Source: Trichosphaerium sp. ATCC 40318
Lineage: Eukaryota > Discosea > Flabellinia > Trichosidae
NCBI GenBank assembly: GCA_038496445.1
Contig: JALMLS010000500.1
Coordinates: 18,972 to 82,971 of the forward strand
Direction: 5' to 3'
Length of the DNA stretch: 64,000 bases
This document shows positions 23,285 to 35,151 of the stretch, piece by piece. The notes below the pieces were generated by a model. It searched no databases. It saw nothing but the letters and a program-made list of their open reading frames with translations, and had not been told where the DNA came from. A program made the position numbers and the translations under genes. Numbering within the stretch: the stretch's first letter is position 1; every line of letters starts with the position of its first letter.

Positions 23285-26200
23285 ATGTCGAAGACGCGTT
23301 CTGGGCGAACAATTAATGAGAAACGCCATAAATCGGCGTTAGAAGACCTAGCCGCTGTCAGAAGTGGTGGTGCAAGCCGTCTGGATACTTTGGAGGTAAT
23401 TTACATGTTAACATAACGGTTACTAACACAAAACAAGCTTGATGATACTTCAGTACTCGTAGAACTCAACGACGATGAGTTCCAGAAACACGTTCAAAAG
23501 CGGCGCACGGATAACTTCAGAACAGTCGTTGATGACGTTGGTACGTTAAACCATGTGCTGAATACGCGACAGGATGACCTGACGCCTATTGTAGAGGGAG
23601 AATATACGGATATTGGCGGGGAAGATATATACTACACAGAAGGAGATGAGTACTCCGACGACGAGGATGTAGCGCCAACAAAACGCGGGAAGCGCAAACG
23701 TAAGTTTCCCCTTTATAAAACATTGAACGCTATTCAAACCTTACCACAACGATAGGGAATACTGCCAAACTCACAGCAGAGCAGCTTAAAAAGAAGCGTA
23801 GGCTTGAGAAGAAAAGAGAGGCAAACCGTACGCCTAGTAAACAATTGGAACAGATGTGGTATAAACAAGTTCAACATAAGACCACTAAGAAGGTACGTTG
23901 GCGCCTTTTTCTTGTTCCAAAATCAGAGATTTAACAAAAACCGGTTGAACGTCCTTGTTTCGTTAGTCGTATTCACTTCGCTTGTAGGTAATTAAACCAG
24001 AGCCTCCTTCATACTCGTCAGCTTTCTCAAACGAAAACACCGATCTCAATGCTATGTACAGCCAAATGTACAGTAATCCACACGGTACCAAGAAGTCTAC
24101 AAAAGGCAAGAAAGGCAAAACGAAACGTGGTAAAAAACCAAAACGGATGGGCGTATACGCTTCACAAGATAGCCTCAATAGTTCAATATCAAACTTGTCT
24201 GTAAGTGGCGATAGCGTATCTAGCAGTAAAGCAATGGACATAGAGCCAAAGACACAAGCATCTCCTAAACCGCAACAAGCAAAAAAGCCAGTGAAACAAC
24301 CAGTAAAACAGGTACAGTATTCACTAAACGTGATTTGGATCAAAACTTACATTTTTTTTTTAAATAGGTTGTACGCGTTGATAAGAAACCTGTTCTGGTC
24401 GCTAAGAAGCCTGCCTCGAAACCTAGTGCTCCTAAATCAGCTTACGATGTTTCTGCAAAGCCTGTTGCTGCATCAAGCGCCGGTGCCTTTGCTGCAGAAG
24501 ATGATAAATTCGAACAAACTGGCGAAGATTTCTTCCAAGTCGCTGGTTCAATATCTAATACTCCAACTCAAAAGAGTAAGTTTTTGTCTCTCACAAAAAA
24601 AACCGTCACGCTCATTTCCTCGTTTCTAGGCAAAGCTAGCTTCCGTTCTTTACCTGCTCCATTGAATGAGCAAGGATTAATGCACATGTACTGGATAGAT
24701 ATGCAACAAGATAAAAGACAAAGAGGTTTGTGGACTTTTCTTTTTTCTTGTTTTTTTTTTAAATAGGGTCATTCAAGTATGATTATTTACGACTTTATTA
24801 GATACTGTCCACATTTTTGGTAAAGTGTACAGTGATACTACACGCCAATGGGTATCATGCTGTGTTCACGTTACAAACATTGAACGTACACTCCTAATAG
24901 CTCCAAGAAAGTTTCCAGAACAAATTAATGAAGAAAAGTCTGCAGATTCTAGGGAATGCTACTTTGGTACTTTTTTAGCGAATTGTTTTAGTGAAATTGC
25001 TTGCAGTGACTTACATTTTTATGCTATAGATAAGCTAAACTTGGCCGCTGATAGGCCTGTGGATATAAATAAAGATGTTTTGGGTGAATTTAACCTCATC
25101 AGACAAAAGCACAGAATTGGAAATGTCATGTCAAAAATTGTAAAGAGAAAGTATGCTTTTGAAATAGAGGGTACGCAATACTCTTCGGGGTTTTTTACCA
25201 GCCTTTTTTTTGCCTCTTTATTGCGATTCTTAGAAACCTCGTAATTTTGTTTCTCTATTCTTTTTTGCTATTCTAGTTCTCACAGCTAGCCTAGATGTTG
25301 AGCAAGGAGAATCAGAATATGTCAAAGTTATTTACTCTGGAAAAGACGCTCAAATTGACCAAAAATACCTTACTGGTAACACATACTCTCGTATCTTTGG
25401 TTCCCAGACAAGCGCGCTTGAATCATTGATTGTAAAGCGTAAGATTAAGGGACCAAGCTGGCTTGTTCTACGCAAACCAAAAAGAGCTACATCGCTTGTT
25501 TCATGGTGTAAGATGGAACTTACACTTGATGATCCTAGAGCTATAGCTGTATCTGAAGAACAACCAAAGCCTCCACCACTTGTTGTCATGTCACTAAAGG
25601 TCACACCAGCCTTCAACCGAGATAAAAACCAAAACGAAGTGTGCTGCGTCACTGGATTATATCACACTGCAGGTTCGTTTTATTACCATTTTTTTTATTG
25701 CTAGTCAGCCTTTCTTTGTCTTCTGACAAGCATCTAGTGAACCCTGATGAGATTCTTTCGAATCCTAAACGTGGTATTCGCTATTTCACAGCAGTAAGGC
25801 GCCTACCTAAGGTCAGCTTTCCACATGACTTTGAATCAAATGTGAAACGTCAAAAGAAAAATATTGAAGTTCACAGAAACGAGGCTAGTATGCTCAATTC
25901 TCTAATGGGTGCGTTGCTCTTTTGAGAAAATTTTTTGTTCTTTGGACATTTTCTTCTGTGCCTATTTTGCTTTCTTATAGTTTTCCCTAGCATCCATCAT
26001 TACTGTAGACCCTGATGTAGTAGTTGGACACAATTTTATTGGTTTTGATTTAGATGTACTCTTGCATCGTATGAGACACTGTAAAGTAGCCAATTGGGAT
26101 CAACTAGGTCGCTTACGTCGTTCTACAATGCCACGTCTTCAAAAAGGTAAGAAATATTCAACACTTTTTGGTCCCTTTGTCAAAGAAGTGGTGCCGTGAC

Positions 26201-29200
26201 AGCTGTGTTGGTGAACCTTTTTATGCTTATATTTTATGCTTTAGGTGCTGGTGGAACATCAGACTCAAACGCATCTGAGAAAGAAGTAATGGCAGGTCGT
26301 TTGATTTGTGATACTTGGGTATCTTCAAAAGAATTCGCACCAAAGTCCTCCAACTACAAACTCGCCACACTTGCTAGAAGCCAGCTTGGTATCAAAAGGT
26401 ACTTACTACTCAACATTCTCTCGATGGGTTCTTTCTGTTTTCTTGCTGTATCTCTTCTTATAGCTGTTCTAGGAGAGAAATCGAGAACGATAAGATTGTC
26501 AACTACTACCAAACATCAAAATCTCTCATGTTCCTTTGCGAGCACAACTCAAATGATGCTTACTTATCTTTCCTTCTAATGAACAAACTCAATGTCTTGC
26601 CTCTCACAAAACAACTCACAACACTCTGTGGTAATAGATGGAATAGATCTCTTAGCTCAGTAGGTTCAGAGCGTGTTGAGTACCTATTGCTTCATGAATT
26701 CCATGCCTTGAAATACGTTGTTCCTGATAAGGAGTACTTATCCAGAAAAGGTACCCTTCATCTCTCCTTGTTTGCATTTCTTTGCTTCATTTTTAAACCA
26801 TGTAATGTCTTACACGTTGTTTGTAGAATGGGCAAAGAGAAAGGGCGCCAAATTGGTCGGTGGTAAAGTCCTAGAGCCAAAGAGCGGTCTATATGATAAA
26901 TGTGTTCTCTTGCTTGATTTCAACAGTTTGTATCCAAGTATCATTCTGGAGTACAACATTTGCTTTACAACTGTTGAGCGTATATCATGTGCTTCTGATA
27001 AGCATGATACAACAACATGGGAAGCTGCTGAACCTGGTCCAACAGTAGAAACTGGTATACTGCCTCGTGTAATTGGAAACTTGGTGCGTTTTTTTCTTCA
27101 ATTTCTCTTTTTTTTCTTATGTTGGACTATCTCTGACGTTCTTCCTTTAGTTGAAGTCTCGTGGTGTAGCAAAGAAGATGCTTAAATCTGCAACAGAACC
27201 ATCTAAAAAGCAACAATACAACACACAACAATTGGCGCTTAAACTCGTAGCAAATAGCATCTACGGTTGTCTCGGTTTTACCAACTCAAGGTAAGCTATT
27301 TGTTTGCTAAGGAAAAAATAGCAAGATCTCATCTTCTCTTAGGTTCTACGCAAAGCCTTTGGCTTCCCTCATTACTGGCAAAGGTCGTGCAGCCCTAGAC
27401 AAATGTAAAACGGTCGCAGAAGAGCAACTAGGTCTTAACGTATGTATTTTTCTTTACTTAAAGCCTTCCAATGTTCTACATAAACTTAACTCGGTCATTA
27501 GGTAATTTATGGTGATACTGATTCCATTATGGTTTACACAGGTCTAACAGACCTTGTCGAAGTCAAAAAACTTGCCCGTGTTGTCATTGACGCAATCAAC
27601 GAGTCATACAAGCACATTGAACTTGACATGGATGGTATCTTTAAACGCATGCTTCTTCTAAAGAAAAAGGTACCTCGACTTTACCTCTTACCTCACATCA
27701 CTCAGCTTTGCTTGTACTCACCTATTCGTTAGAAATATGCATCTCTTATGATTACTGAACATCCTGGTAACAAAATTACAACGTATCGCGAATGTAAAGG
27801 TTTGGATTTGGTCCGTCGTGATTGGTGTGTTCTAAGTAAAGAAATGGGTTCTAAGATTCTTGATGATATCCTTTCTGACAAAAATGGTGATGAAGTTGTT
27901 GAAAGCATTCACACCTACCTTACTGATATTGTACACCTTTTACTCAATAGTAGTTTTTCTGTCGCACACGCAAAGTACTGACCACTATTTTTAGGGCGAA
28001 AAAATCCGCACGGCAAAATTCCATTGTCTAAATATGTTGTAACAAAGAGTCTCACTAAAGCTCCAAAAGACTATGCTCACCCAGAACAACATCCCCATGT
28101 TGTTGTCGCTCAGCGTGCACAAAAAAATGGCAAACCTGTTCGTGTAGGTGATCATATTGAATATGTCATTATTGAAGACAAAGACACGAGTCATATAGCC
28201 CAAAGGTACACCTTTTCGACTTTGTTTAATGTTTCAGTTTGTTGATATTTATGATAGGGCTCGTTCACCGGAAGAGGTTGCAAAATCTCAAGGTAAAATG
28301 GGTATTGATATTAACTGGTATATTACCTCCCAACTATTGCCTCCAAGTACGATTTTGACTTCGAGAAAAAACCTAAAAGCTTCGAAAAAGCTAACTCTTG
28401 CTCCCTAGCTTCTCGTCTATGTGAGTACCTTGAGGGAACTTCTCATAGACAACTCGCTATTGCTCTTGGTGTTGATCCTGCTAAATACACAGCAAACACT
28501 TCAAGCACATCAGGTACTTCATTGCTCTCCAGTCTAAAGACTTTTTTTTTTTTGGCTTTGTAAAATGTTGTTTGTCTTCTTGTTTGACGTTATTCTAGAG
28601 TATCTTCCTAGAGGCAATGTTAACGACACAATTAAATACAGAAATTGTGAGAAAGTTGTTCTTGTTAATCCAAAAACACGTGAAGAGCATGAGTTCAAAG
28701 GTGTTATGGATCCTCGATTTTTCTCTGATCCTAGTGGCACTTTGCTTTTCTCTGGTAACCCCTTTTGACTTCTTACTCTAAAGCACTTATTAACTCTCTT
28801 CCAAATAGATGGTACTCCAATATCTGCTGGACGATTACTTAATGCGTTACAGATGCTTGCAAGAAAGCACTTGTACGTTATATTTTTTTGATACTATTTT
28901 TTTTTGGAGTACAAGTGTGTTTGAGGCGCTAACTTTATTCTTCTTTAAGGAAAATGTACTATGACTACAACATGGTTTCTACAGAGCCTACAATGAGGGT
29001 AAATACGCCTAACTTTATCTGGAAGAATGGTACTGCACAAAATTTTTGTTTCAAGGAAACAATACTAACCGAAAACGTTTAGATCGACCAAAAGTCATTG
29101 TTGATGGCACCCCAGTCATTGTCACCAAAGAGTACCCTGCAGTAAAGCTCCACTTACAACTTGAGTACATGTATAATATGTTCAATATTGAGCGCAAGCG

Positions 29201-29524
29201 ACAACGTGAAACTAACGCGGGTACGCATAATATTTTTTTTCATTTTTTTCCTTCTTGGAGAGTTACTTGCTTTTTTGGATACTGATTGCTCTCTTCTTTA
29301 GGTGCTTGGTCTAATTTCGAAAAAAGACTCGATGTTACTACAAAACACATCTTCGCTCAATGTGGCAAGGCTGTCAATGCGTATGCTTTGATTTTTTGTG
29401 TTTTTTTTACCTTCCTGTTGTGAAATTCTTAATTTATTCTTGCTTTAGGCATTTGAGCAAGAATGCTTTCCACTGGGTATCTTTGGGTAAACTATTTGGA
29501 GATATTTACCCTTCCGATATGTAA
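23285..29524 (+). CDS. POLA1: DNA polymerase alpha catalytic subunit
   Basis: The catalytic B-family polymerase of the polymerase alpha-primase complex, which extends RNA primers at replication origins. The ATG at 23285 ([20 protein letters not shown]) is followed by the family's acidic N-terminus ([30 protein letters not shown]) and basic linkers. The exonuclease-fold region keeps [19 protein letters not shown] (26010-26070). Polymerase motifs are intact: [21 protein letters not shown] (26910-26965); [20 protein letters not shown] (27235-27290); [13 protein letters not shown] (27500-27540). The C-terminus is recognisable ([49 protein letters not shown]) but lacks the metal-binding cysteines (see findings). 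About 20 introns, many starting GTACCT, GTACTT or GTAAG. Stop TAA at 29522. Confidence 0.95.
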
Positions 29525-30009
29525 AAAAGAAGAATTTTAAAGAATGAGTTGTCTAAATGCGTCGAAAGGTTAAGTTGAAATGTATAATGTAATGTAGCAT
29601 ATAAAGCAATCCTTAAATGATCTTTGTCCCTTTCTAAATATTTGATATATTAAACATATCTGGCGTGGAGAACTCAGAGTTGTGGTTTCCTGACATTTTG
29701 TGGCTGTACAAATCGAGTTTTACGGACGGTGCATAGTCAACCTAGAGGCGTAACAGCTAGAGGCAGCGCACTGTGAGGTTTATGTTCAAAATCCTTGTCA
29801 GCTGCTGGGTACTTTGATGATTTTCACTCCCTTTGTTTGAGAGGAGTGCCTTCTTTTGCTCTTTTGTAGCTTCTGCACTGATGCTTCAGGAACAGGTTCC
29901 TTAGCTTTATCCATCCATGTCGGCAACCACCAAGGTCAATAGCATAGATACAGAAAGTGTTCGAAAGCAGAAGTTCAGTAACCACTAATATCAATCTTTA
30001 TTATTGTAT
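29525..30009. other. intergenic stretch, convergent 3' flanks
   Basis: AT-rich spacer between the stop codons of POLA1 (+) and the BTB gene (-). On the minus strand a short open segment (about 29815-29930, WMDKAKEPVPEASVQKLQKS then KRRHSSQTKG) has protein-like composition but no recognisable family and no clear splice link. An AATAAA on the minus strand lies just beyond the BTB stop. Nothing else seen. Confidence 0.4.
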
Positions 30010-30576
30010 TTACAGAAAATTTTGTGCTAAAACATGAACGTGCATACCCGTCATACATTAGTACTTACGTTGTATTATGTAGCTAGGGGTTGAAACCTTA
30101 GGCTTGGGTTTAAATGAAGGTTCTATTGGAAGTAGCCCATAGTAATCCACTACAAGAGCGAGTTTGTTGTCTTTACAGCATGCTTCTCTTAAAGAAGAGA
30201 TAGGAGGGGTTGTTGTCAGCGCACATGCTCGAAGATGGTCCAAAATAATGTCAAACCTTTTTGGATTTAAATCCAAAAAGAATCGGTTTTGTTTATCTCT
30301 TGCAAGGCTTTTATTCCATCTACCACTGAACATTGCTGCTAGTAACGAACCCTCTACTTGACAAAGAGTACGTCTAGTAGTAGAAATGTTCGTCCCGCCA
30401 ACATTAAGGTCTATAATATCATTTGGACTACAACTCTTGTAGTCAGCCATTAATTCCTTTTCTCGTTTGAGTTGCTTTTTGTCTTGTTCTAATTTACATC
30501 TTTCCTTTGAAATATCTTGCTTATGCGCTTCTAATTGTTCATCTACAAACTTAAATACTTTATCTAAGCTCTGCAT
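30010..30576 (-). CDS. BTB/POZ (T1/KCTD-type) protein with N-terminal coiled coil
   Basis: The start at 30576 (MQSLDKVFKFVDEQLEAHKQ) leads into a charged heptad-like coiled coil (ERCKLEQDKKQLKREKELMA), then a T1/KCTD-type BTB domain: IIDLNVGGTNISTTRRTLCQ, GSLLAAMFSGRWNKSL, RFFLDLNPKRFDIILDHLRA, and LALVVDYYGLLPIEP. KCTD-type proteins are often cullin-3 adaptors. The open frame runs to 30058 without interruption; a donor CAAC/GTAAGT near 30068 and an acceptor TTTTAG near 30024 would add PQNFL and a stop at 30010 followed closely by AATAAA. About 175-180 residues. Like the adjacent F-box gene it is almost free of introns, unusual here. Confidence 0.8.
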
Positions 30577-30879
30577 GCAGCTGTGCGGTGTTATTAGTAA
30601 TTGTGCTTTAAATAGACTTGACTAAATTGGACCGTCGTCTGGCTCTTCATCGTGCTTAAAAGGGCTATGCTTGTAAGTCTTTGCACATCGCTAGTGTTCA
30701 ACCTTCATTAACAAGAGCTTTTGTTACAGATAACTGCATTCTTAATTACATTCTCGTGAAATCATAGTTCGAGTTAGCGATTAGTGCACAACCGAATAAA
30801 TGTGATAGTCTAGCGTTGGTTATAATTAATCTATATGTACAGATCCTGTGCATAGTTTATGATGGCGTTCATGCTCCAT
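30577..30879. other. short intergenic spacer between BTB and F-box genes
   Basis: About 300 bp of AT-rich DNA between the start of the BTB gene and the stop of the F-box gene, both on the minus strand. It presumably carries the BTB promoter and the F-box 3' untranslated region. No specific motif recognised. Confidence 0.4.
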
Positions 30880-31464
30880 TCACTTATTGTTTCTGTGTCC
30901 TCTAAGCTGTGGGCAACCATATAGTGTATGAGAACTATAAGCTTCACAAAGTATACATGTTTCTTCCACAGGACAGTTAAGGGCAAACCGTATATCTGAC
31001 TCTATGCTAACCAAAAATTCTCGAGCATCTCGGGTACTAGTGAATGTCACAGTATAAGTCATAGATCTTTGTCCTTTCAGTCTTCTTGTTCTAGAGTAGG
31101 TAAAGTGCAGAGTGTTACAGAAATGCAATGGATATCGTGCTGCCTCTAAAATCAAGGTTGACATCTTCTCAGCTATCTGTTCTGAGCTTTTAAGCAAGGT
31201 TAACGACTGAGTATTCTCCACATCTTTAGGAGGCTTTGATATATCCATTTTAACACCTGTGAACCAGAAAGCATCACTAGCAACCCAGTTTCGGAGAAAT
31301 ACTTCAATTGTATCTATTTCACTATATATACTTGCAATATGATACCTCCAAGCTTTACTAACGTGTCTGAATACATGAAGGTTCAATACAGGCAAATAAG
31401 TAATAATTTTCCTTTGTATTTCTTGAGGCAGTATCTCTTCCACTACTGAGACACAAGTGTCCAT
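30880..31464 (-). CDS. F-box protein, single exon
   Basis: 194 residues, one uninterrupted exon. The N-terminus VVEEILPQEIQRKIITYLPV followed by LNLHVFRHVSKAWRYHI is a clear F-box (LPxEIxxxIxxYLP...VSKxW). The remainder (EIDTIEVFLRNWVASDAFWF, YTVTFTSTRDAREFL) matches no repeat family I can name, and the C-terminus has four cysteines (NCPVEETCILCEAY ... GCPQL) that might bind zinc. Probable SCF ubiquitin-ligase substrate adaptor. It is divergent from the TPRA1-like gene, with 160 bp between start codons. Paired with the intron-poor BTB gene on the same strand. Confidence 0.8.
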   Translation of the reverse strand: MDTCVSVVEEILPQEIQRKIITYLPVLNLHVFRHVSKAWRYHIASIYSEIDTIEVFLRNWVASDAFWFTGVKMDISKPPKDVENTQSLTLLKSSEQIAEKMSTLILEAARYPLHFCNTLHFTYSRTRRLKGQRSMTYTVTFTSTRDAREFLVSIESDIRFALNCPVEETCILCEAYSSHTLYGCPQLRGHRNNK

Positions 31465-31624
31465 AATGTTCGAGTAACTTCGATGACGTTAACTATTACA
31501 ATCACGTATAATTGCATTGACTGTTGTCAACGATTATTTGATCACGTGACTTGGGGGTTTTTTAACACAAAAAGAAGGCCATTTTTTGAAACGAAAGTTC
31601 GTAAGACTTGGTTTGCACACAATA
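31465..31624. promoter_or_regulatory. 160-bp divergent promoter with TCACGTGA palindrome
   Basis: Space between the F-box start codon (-) and the TPRA1-like start codon (+). It must hold both promoters. An exact TCACGTGA palindrome is at 31542-31549, roughly central, a plausible site for a bHLH/bZIP-type factor. Function is inferred only from position. Confidence 0.4.
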
Positions 31625-33138
31625 ATGGTGCATTGGCCTACCGAAACGAACCATACGCTCGCAAATTGTGACTTTTTCACTGTTCTTCTATTCAAAAAGG
31701 TGCCATTGTACGATGTAGTAATAGGTGCGTAGAGTAATGCGTTCTCGAGCGTAAACTTGATCTAACAGATTTATAGCGCTACCAGTCGTTGTATTATTCT
31801 TCTGGCTTATCGTAAAGCTCCGAGGGCACTTGATAGTACGTAGTATATCCATAATAATACAAACAAAAAACGATATTAGAGAATGAGCGTTAAAAACCAG
31901 TTAACGGACTGATGTTCATTTTAGGTGTTGTCTCTTACAAAAAACAAAGGCATGAAAGCAGCACTAATGTAAACAAAACTCAAAAACACGTGACTTGTAA
32001 CTTATTCACGTTTTTAGATTTTTATGGGTTGTTGGTATCCTCAATGTTGGAAAGGCATTAGTATTAATAGTAGGGCGCACGCCTGGTACGTTATGATCGC
32101 ATATAATTGTGATATACGTTACATTTATTGTTGCAACTGTCTTACATCCTTAAGGGAGAGCGACACAGTCGCCCTACTTCAAAATTGCGTGGGCTGTAAC
32201 CCATAGCGCAGCAGTGAGTCTAGAAGTATACATTGATTTATTGGTAATTGTTCTCATGTACATTGTTGTCTTACCGGTAAACAAACAGTATCCTTACCAA
32301 GAAATATTGTAGCTTTGGAGTAAAATGGACAGGTCTTAAGATTAGGTTATACTCAACTGTATTGAAAATTATGGCCATTGCTGCGATAATAGCTGCCTGT
32401 CTTGATTGTTCAATCAAACTTTTCATCTTGTTCGAGGTAGGTGAAGAAGTAGACCAAATTAAAAGTGGCAGAGTCAGGTAAATGTTTGCCTTTTGTTGAC
32501 TATCTTGCTCATATCTTTACGTATAGCACTATATACTGGTTACTCAGAGAATCGATTGGTGTGATCCTATATATAGTCATGTTTTTGGTTGTTGCATTCA
32601 GCTTGAAAAGGTTCGCTCGAGTGTCTGTGTTTAACAATACTAATAGTTTTTGATGTTAAGTGAAAACTCGAACTTTGGGTTGCATGGTCTTCGTATGAGA
32701 GTTATGCCAGGTATCGTGCATTCATATGATAAGTTATCCTAATATCTATTCAATAGTAAAATGGAATCATCTACTCGTGTTATCAGTGCTGTTAAGCCAG
32801 TACGCCTTGTCAACTTCAGGTACAAAAAAAAAAGATGTGTTTGCATTCTCATTTGATCTAGGTTGGGTTATGGTATTTTATTCTATTGATGCAGCGACAT
32901 GGTAAGTATTTATGAAGTGATGTACTGCTATGAAACTCTGATTTCTTTCTTTAGTGTTGTGGATTCCAGTAATCTTGTTTTTTTGTTCGTATTTCCACCA
33001 ATGGTTTACATGACGTTAATGAGTAAATTTTTCCAAAAAGCAGAACATTGGCCATTGATGAAACAACAACACAAAGCAAAACGAGTTCAAGTGGGTACTA
33101 AGAGCGAACGTGCTCCTTTTTTGGATCCTGAGAACTGA
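31625..33138 (+). CDS. TPRA1: TPRA1/GPR175-like seven-helix membrane protein
   Basis: After splicing, the start at 31625 gives MVHWPTETNHTLANCDFFTV, with a possible N-glycosylation site, then KVPLYDVVIALPVVVLFFWL (TM1), FLWVVGILNVGKALVLIVGR (TM2), IAWAVTHSAAVSLEVYIDLL (TM3), VIVLMYIVVLP, KIMAIAAIIAACLDCSIKLF (TM4), ESIGVILYIVMFLVVAFSLK (TM5), VRLVNFRLGYGILFYSIDAA (TM6) and SNLVFLFVFPPMVYMTLMSK (TM7), and a short basic cytoplasmic tail ending FLDPEN. Order and spacing match the TPRA1 (transmembrane protein adipocyte-associated 1) family, which is orphan-GPCR-like. At least seven exons; introns begin GTGCG, GTACG and GTAAAC. Function in signalling is uncertain even in known members. Confidence 0.75.
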
Positions 33139-33404
33139 AGTATCCATGTAAAAAAAAATTTGAAACCAAAACATTTGTAAACTTCGATATACTTTATTCC
33201 AAACATTGAGATAGCCCTAAAATAAGCAATGTTACTGCAACTTGTAATGAAGATTGTTCTCGCAATAAACCAGTACAGTTTTCACATATTCATGGAATAA
33301 TGCTCGTAGAAAAATACGAGTAAGTTTCATAACCCCAAAAAAACATGGTGTGGCGAAGTAAGCATTAAGCACTTACTCTGGTTTAAGTAACAGCTTGTCA
33401 AAGG

Positions 33405-34281
33405 ATGACTACAACTAACGACTACGCAACCGTTACGCAAATTACATTTGAATCAACCGCTCCTGAATCATCTCTTATTTCACGTCATAACGCCAATCGT
33501 AATGTAGGAGATGACGTAGAAGATAACAATGAAGTCGCTCTCGTTACTCCAGGTTCAATACGAAACGTTTAACCCAAGTTTATTCATTTAACAAGCTGTC
33601 CAACATGTTTTTTTGACTCCCTTGCGCAGATACTGATAAAGAACACGTGATAATTCCGGAAATGACTATTTCGCCACCTACGGTTCTCTTTTATACCCTA
33701 AAACATAGTACATCATCTAATTGATAAGGCTGTTGCACGTAGGACAAGTATTGGTGTAAATGGAATTAGAATGAGAAATACACGTGTTGTTTTGCTTCTC
33801 ATTGGTGTCACGAACTTAGTAAGTACAGAAATACCTTTCAAATGACGATGTTAGGCTGTGGCGCTTGTATCTGCATTTTTCGATAGGCTATGGATGCTAT
33901 CTGGTGTTGTAGTTCTTCCACTTGCGCTATTGGCAATCTGGCGCAAGAACACATTATTTTGCTTGCTGGTACCCGGTTTGTGGAGTGTGGATTGTGATTC
34001 TAACCCTAAGTATTAGCTGGCTTGTGGTATATTAATAGACATTGTTGTACAAGTTATTTTTGCAATGAGGAATGACGGGCGGGTACTTGTGTTTACAGTT
34101 GATGCACTTCTTGCATTACTTAAGGTAATTTCAATTTCAACCGTCTATCCAGTTTACTGACAGCTTTAAGCTACTTTCTTTGTACTACACATATCGCTTT
34201 TGGAAGGTAGTACAAGTACGCAATAAATATAAAAAGCGTGAGAACTCGTTGCGTGAAATGGACGATGATATGTACTTGTAG
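33405..34281 (+). CDS. Small multi-pass membrane protein of unknown family
   Basis: The ATG at 33405 gives MTTTNDYATVTQITFESTAP ... EDNNEVALVTPG, a polar N-terminus. Subsequent exons are RMRNTRVVLLLIGVTNL, AVALVSAFFDRLWMLSGVVV then LPLALLAIWRKNTLFCLL, ACGILIDIVVQVIFAMRNDG, VLVFTVDALLALLK and LLSLYYTYRFWKVVQVRNKY, ending in a charged tail MDDDMYL with stop TAG at 34279. I count four hydrophobic segments, about 200 residues. Introns are supported by frame continuity, e.g. a 48-nt intron from GTACCCGG to TATTAG near 33970-34014. No family recognised. Confidence 0.55.
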
Positions 34282-34372
34282 CAAAATATTTGGACACTGT
34301 CCAAAATCAGTGCTGAAAATAAAATGATTGATAAAACACTTAAACTAAATGATGATTTAACCAAGCAACAAC

Positions 34373-35151
34373 ATGAATAAGAACTCTACGAACAACTTTG
34401 ACGCTTTTCTAGAAAGTACAATTATAACAGGCGATGATATGAGGGCTACATTACTCAAACACTCTGAAAGCAGCATGATAGAATTGTACAAAACAGCAAC
34501 TAAAAAGCAGTGGGCTAACCTCCAGGCTATGCTTAATCGTAGTAGTTCAGTTGATAATGAACTGGCAAAGTCGTTGGTGCTCATAAATCTATTGCAGCTA
34601 TTACGCGACATGGAGTAGGTAAACAAGTCGCAAAATATGGTTTATATCTAGACGTATTCAATCAATCACTAATTTCTTAGCGACTTTCCTGGACGTCAAA
34701 ATTTTATCCTACGTATGCGAGGGCAACTAAAAGTACACAGGAAACTATTTGTAGGAGAAATGGAAACCAAGAATGCATTCAATAGGTCAGAGAAAAAAAC
34801 TAGTACAAGTTTTATACTGTAGCTCTCAATCTTCCATTTATGGATCGTAAAAAGAGAAAAAAATCGGATACACAAGTTAACAGGCAAACAAAACGCAGAC
34901 GATTGATAAAGGAAGATAAGGAAGTTAACGACGAATGTTTAAATAACTCTGAAGAGAATGTCATTAATAGTGATGAAGAAAATGACGAAGAGGAAGACAA
35001 GAAAGTTGAAGCAAATGACGAAGAGGAAGACGAGAAAGTTGAAGCTAATGAACAGTGTTTAAATAACTCAAAAGTAGGTACGAGCACTACCTACTCAAAG
35101 AAGCAAGAAGAGCAATGGATGGGCAGAAGAAATGTCGAGAAGCATTTGTAG
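34373..35151 (+). CDS. Charged orphan protein with acidic tandem repeat
   Basis: The ATG at 34373 gives MNKNSTNNFDAFLESTIITG ... LLQLLRDM; an intron (GTAGGTAAAC at 34616 to TTCTTAG at 34680) continues in frame as DFPGRQNFILRMRGQLKVHR and KLFVGEMETKNAFNRSEKKT. The frame then either stops (TAG 34820-34822) or removes a 20-nt intron GTACAAGTTTTATACTGTAG (34803-34822) and runs on in the same frame into MDRKKRKKSDTQVNRQTKRR, a nuclear-localisation-like stretch, and an acidic tail with a tandem repeat of NDEEED[KE]KVEA, ending at 35151. Only 17 bp separate the first stop from the next ATG, too little for a separate promoter, which favours a single gene. The first part is helical. No family recognised. 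Confidence 0.45.

Noticed and set aside
29815-29930. Minus-strand segment WMDKAKEPVPEASVQ as a gene or extra BTB exon
   Set aside because: The BTB gene already ends after a short spliced tail followed by AATAAA, and this segment has no start, family or splice link.
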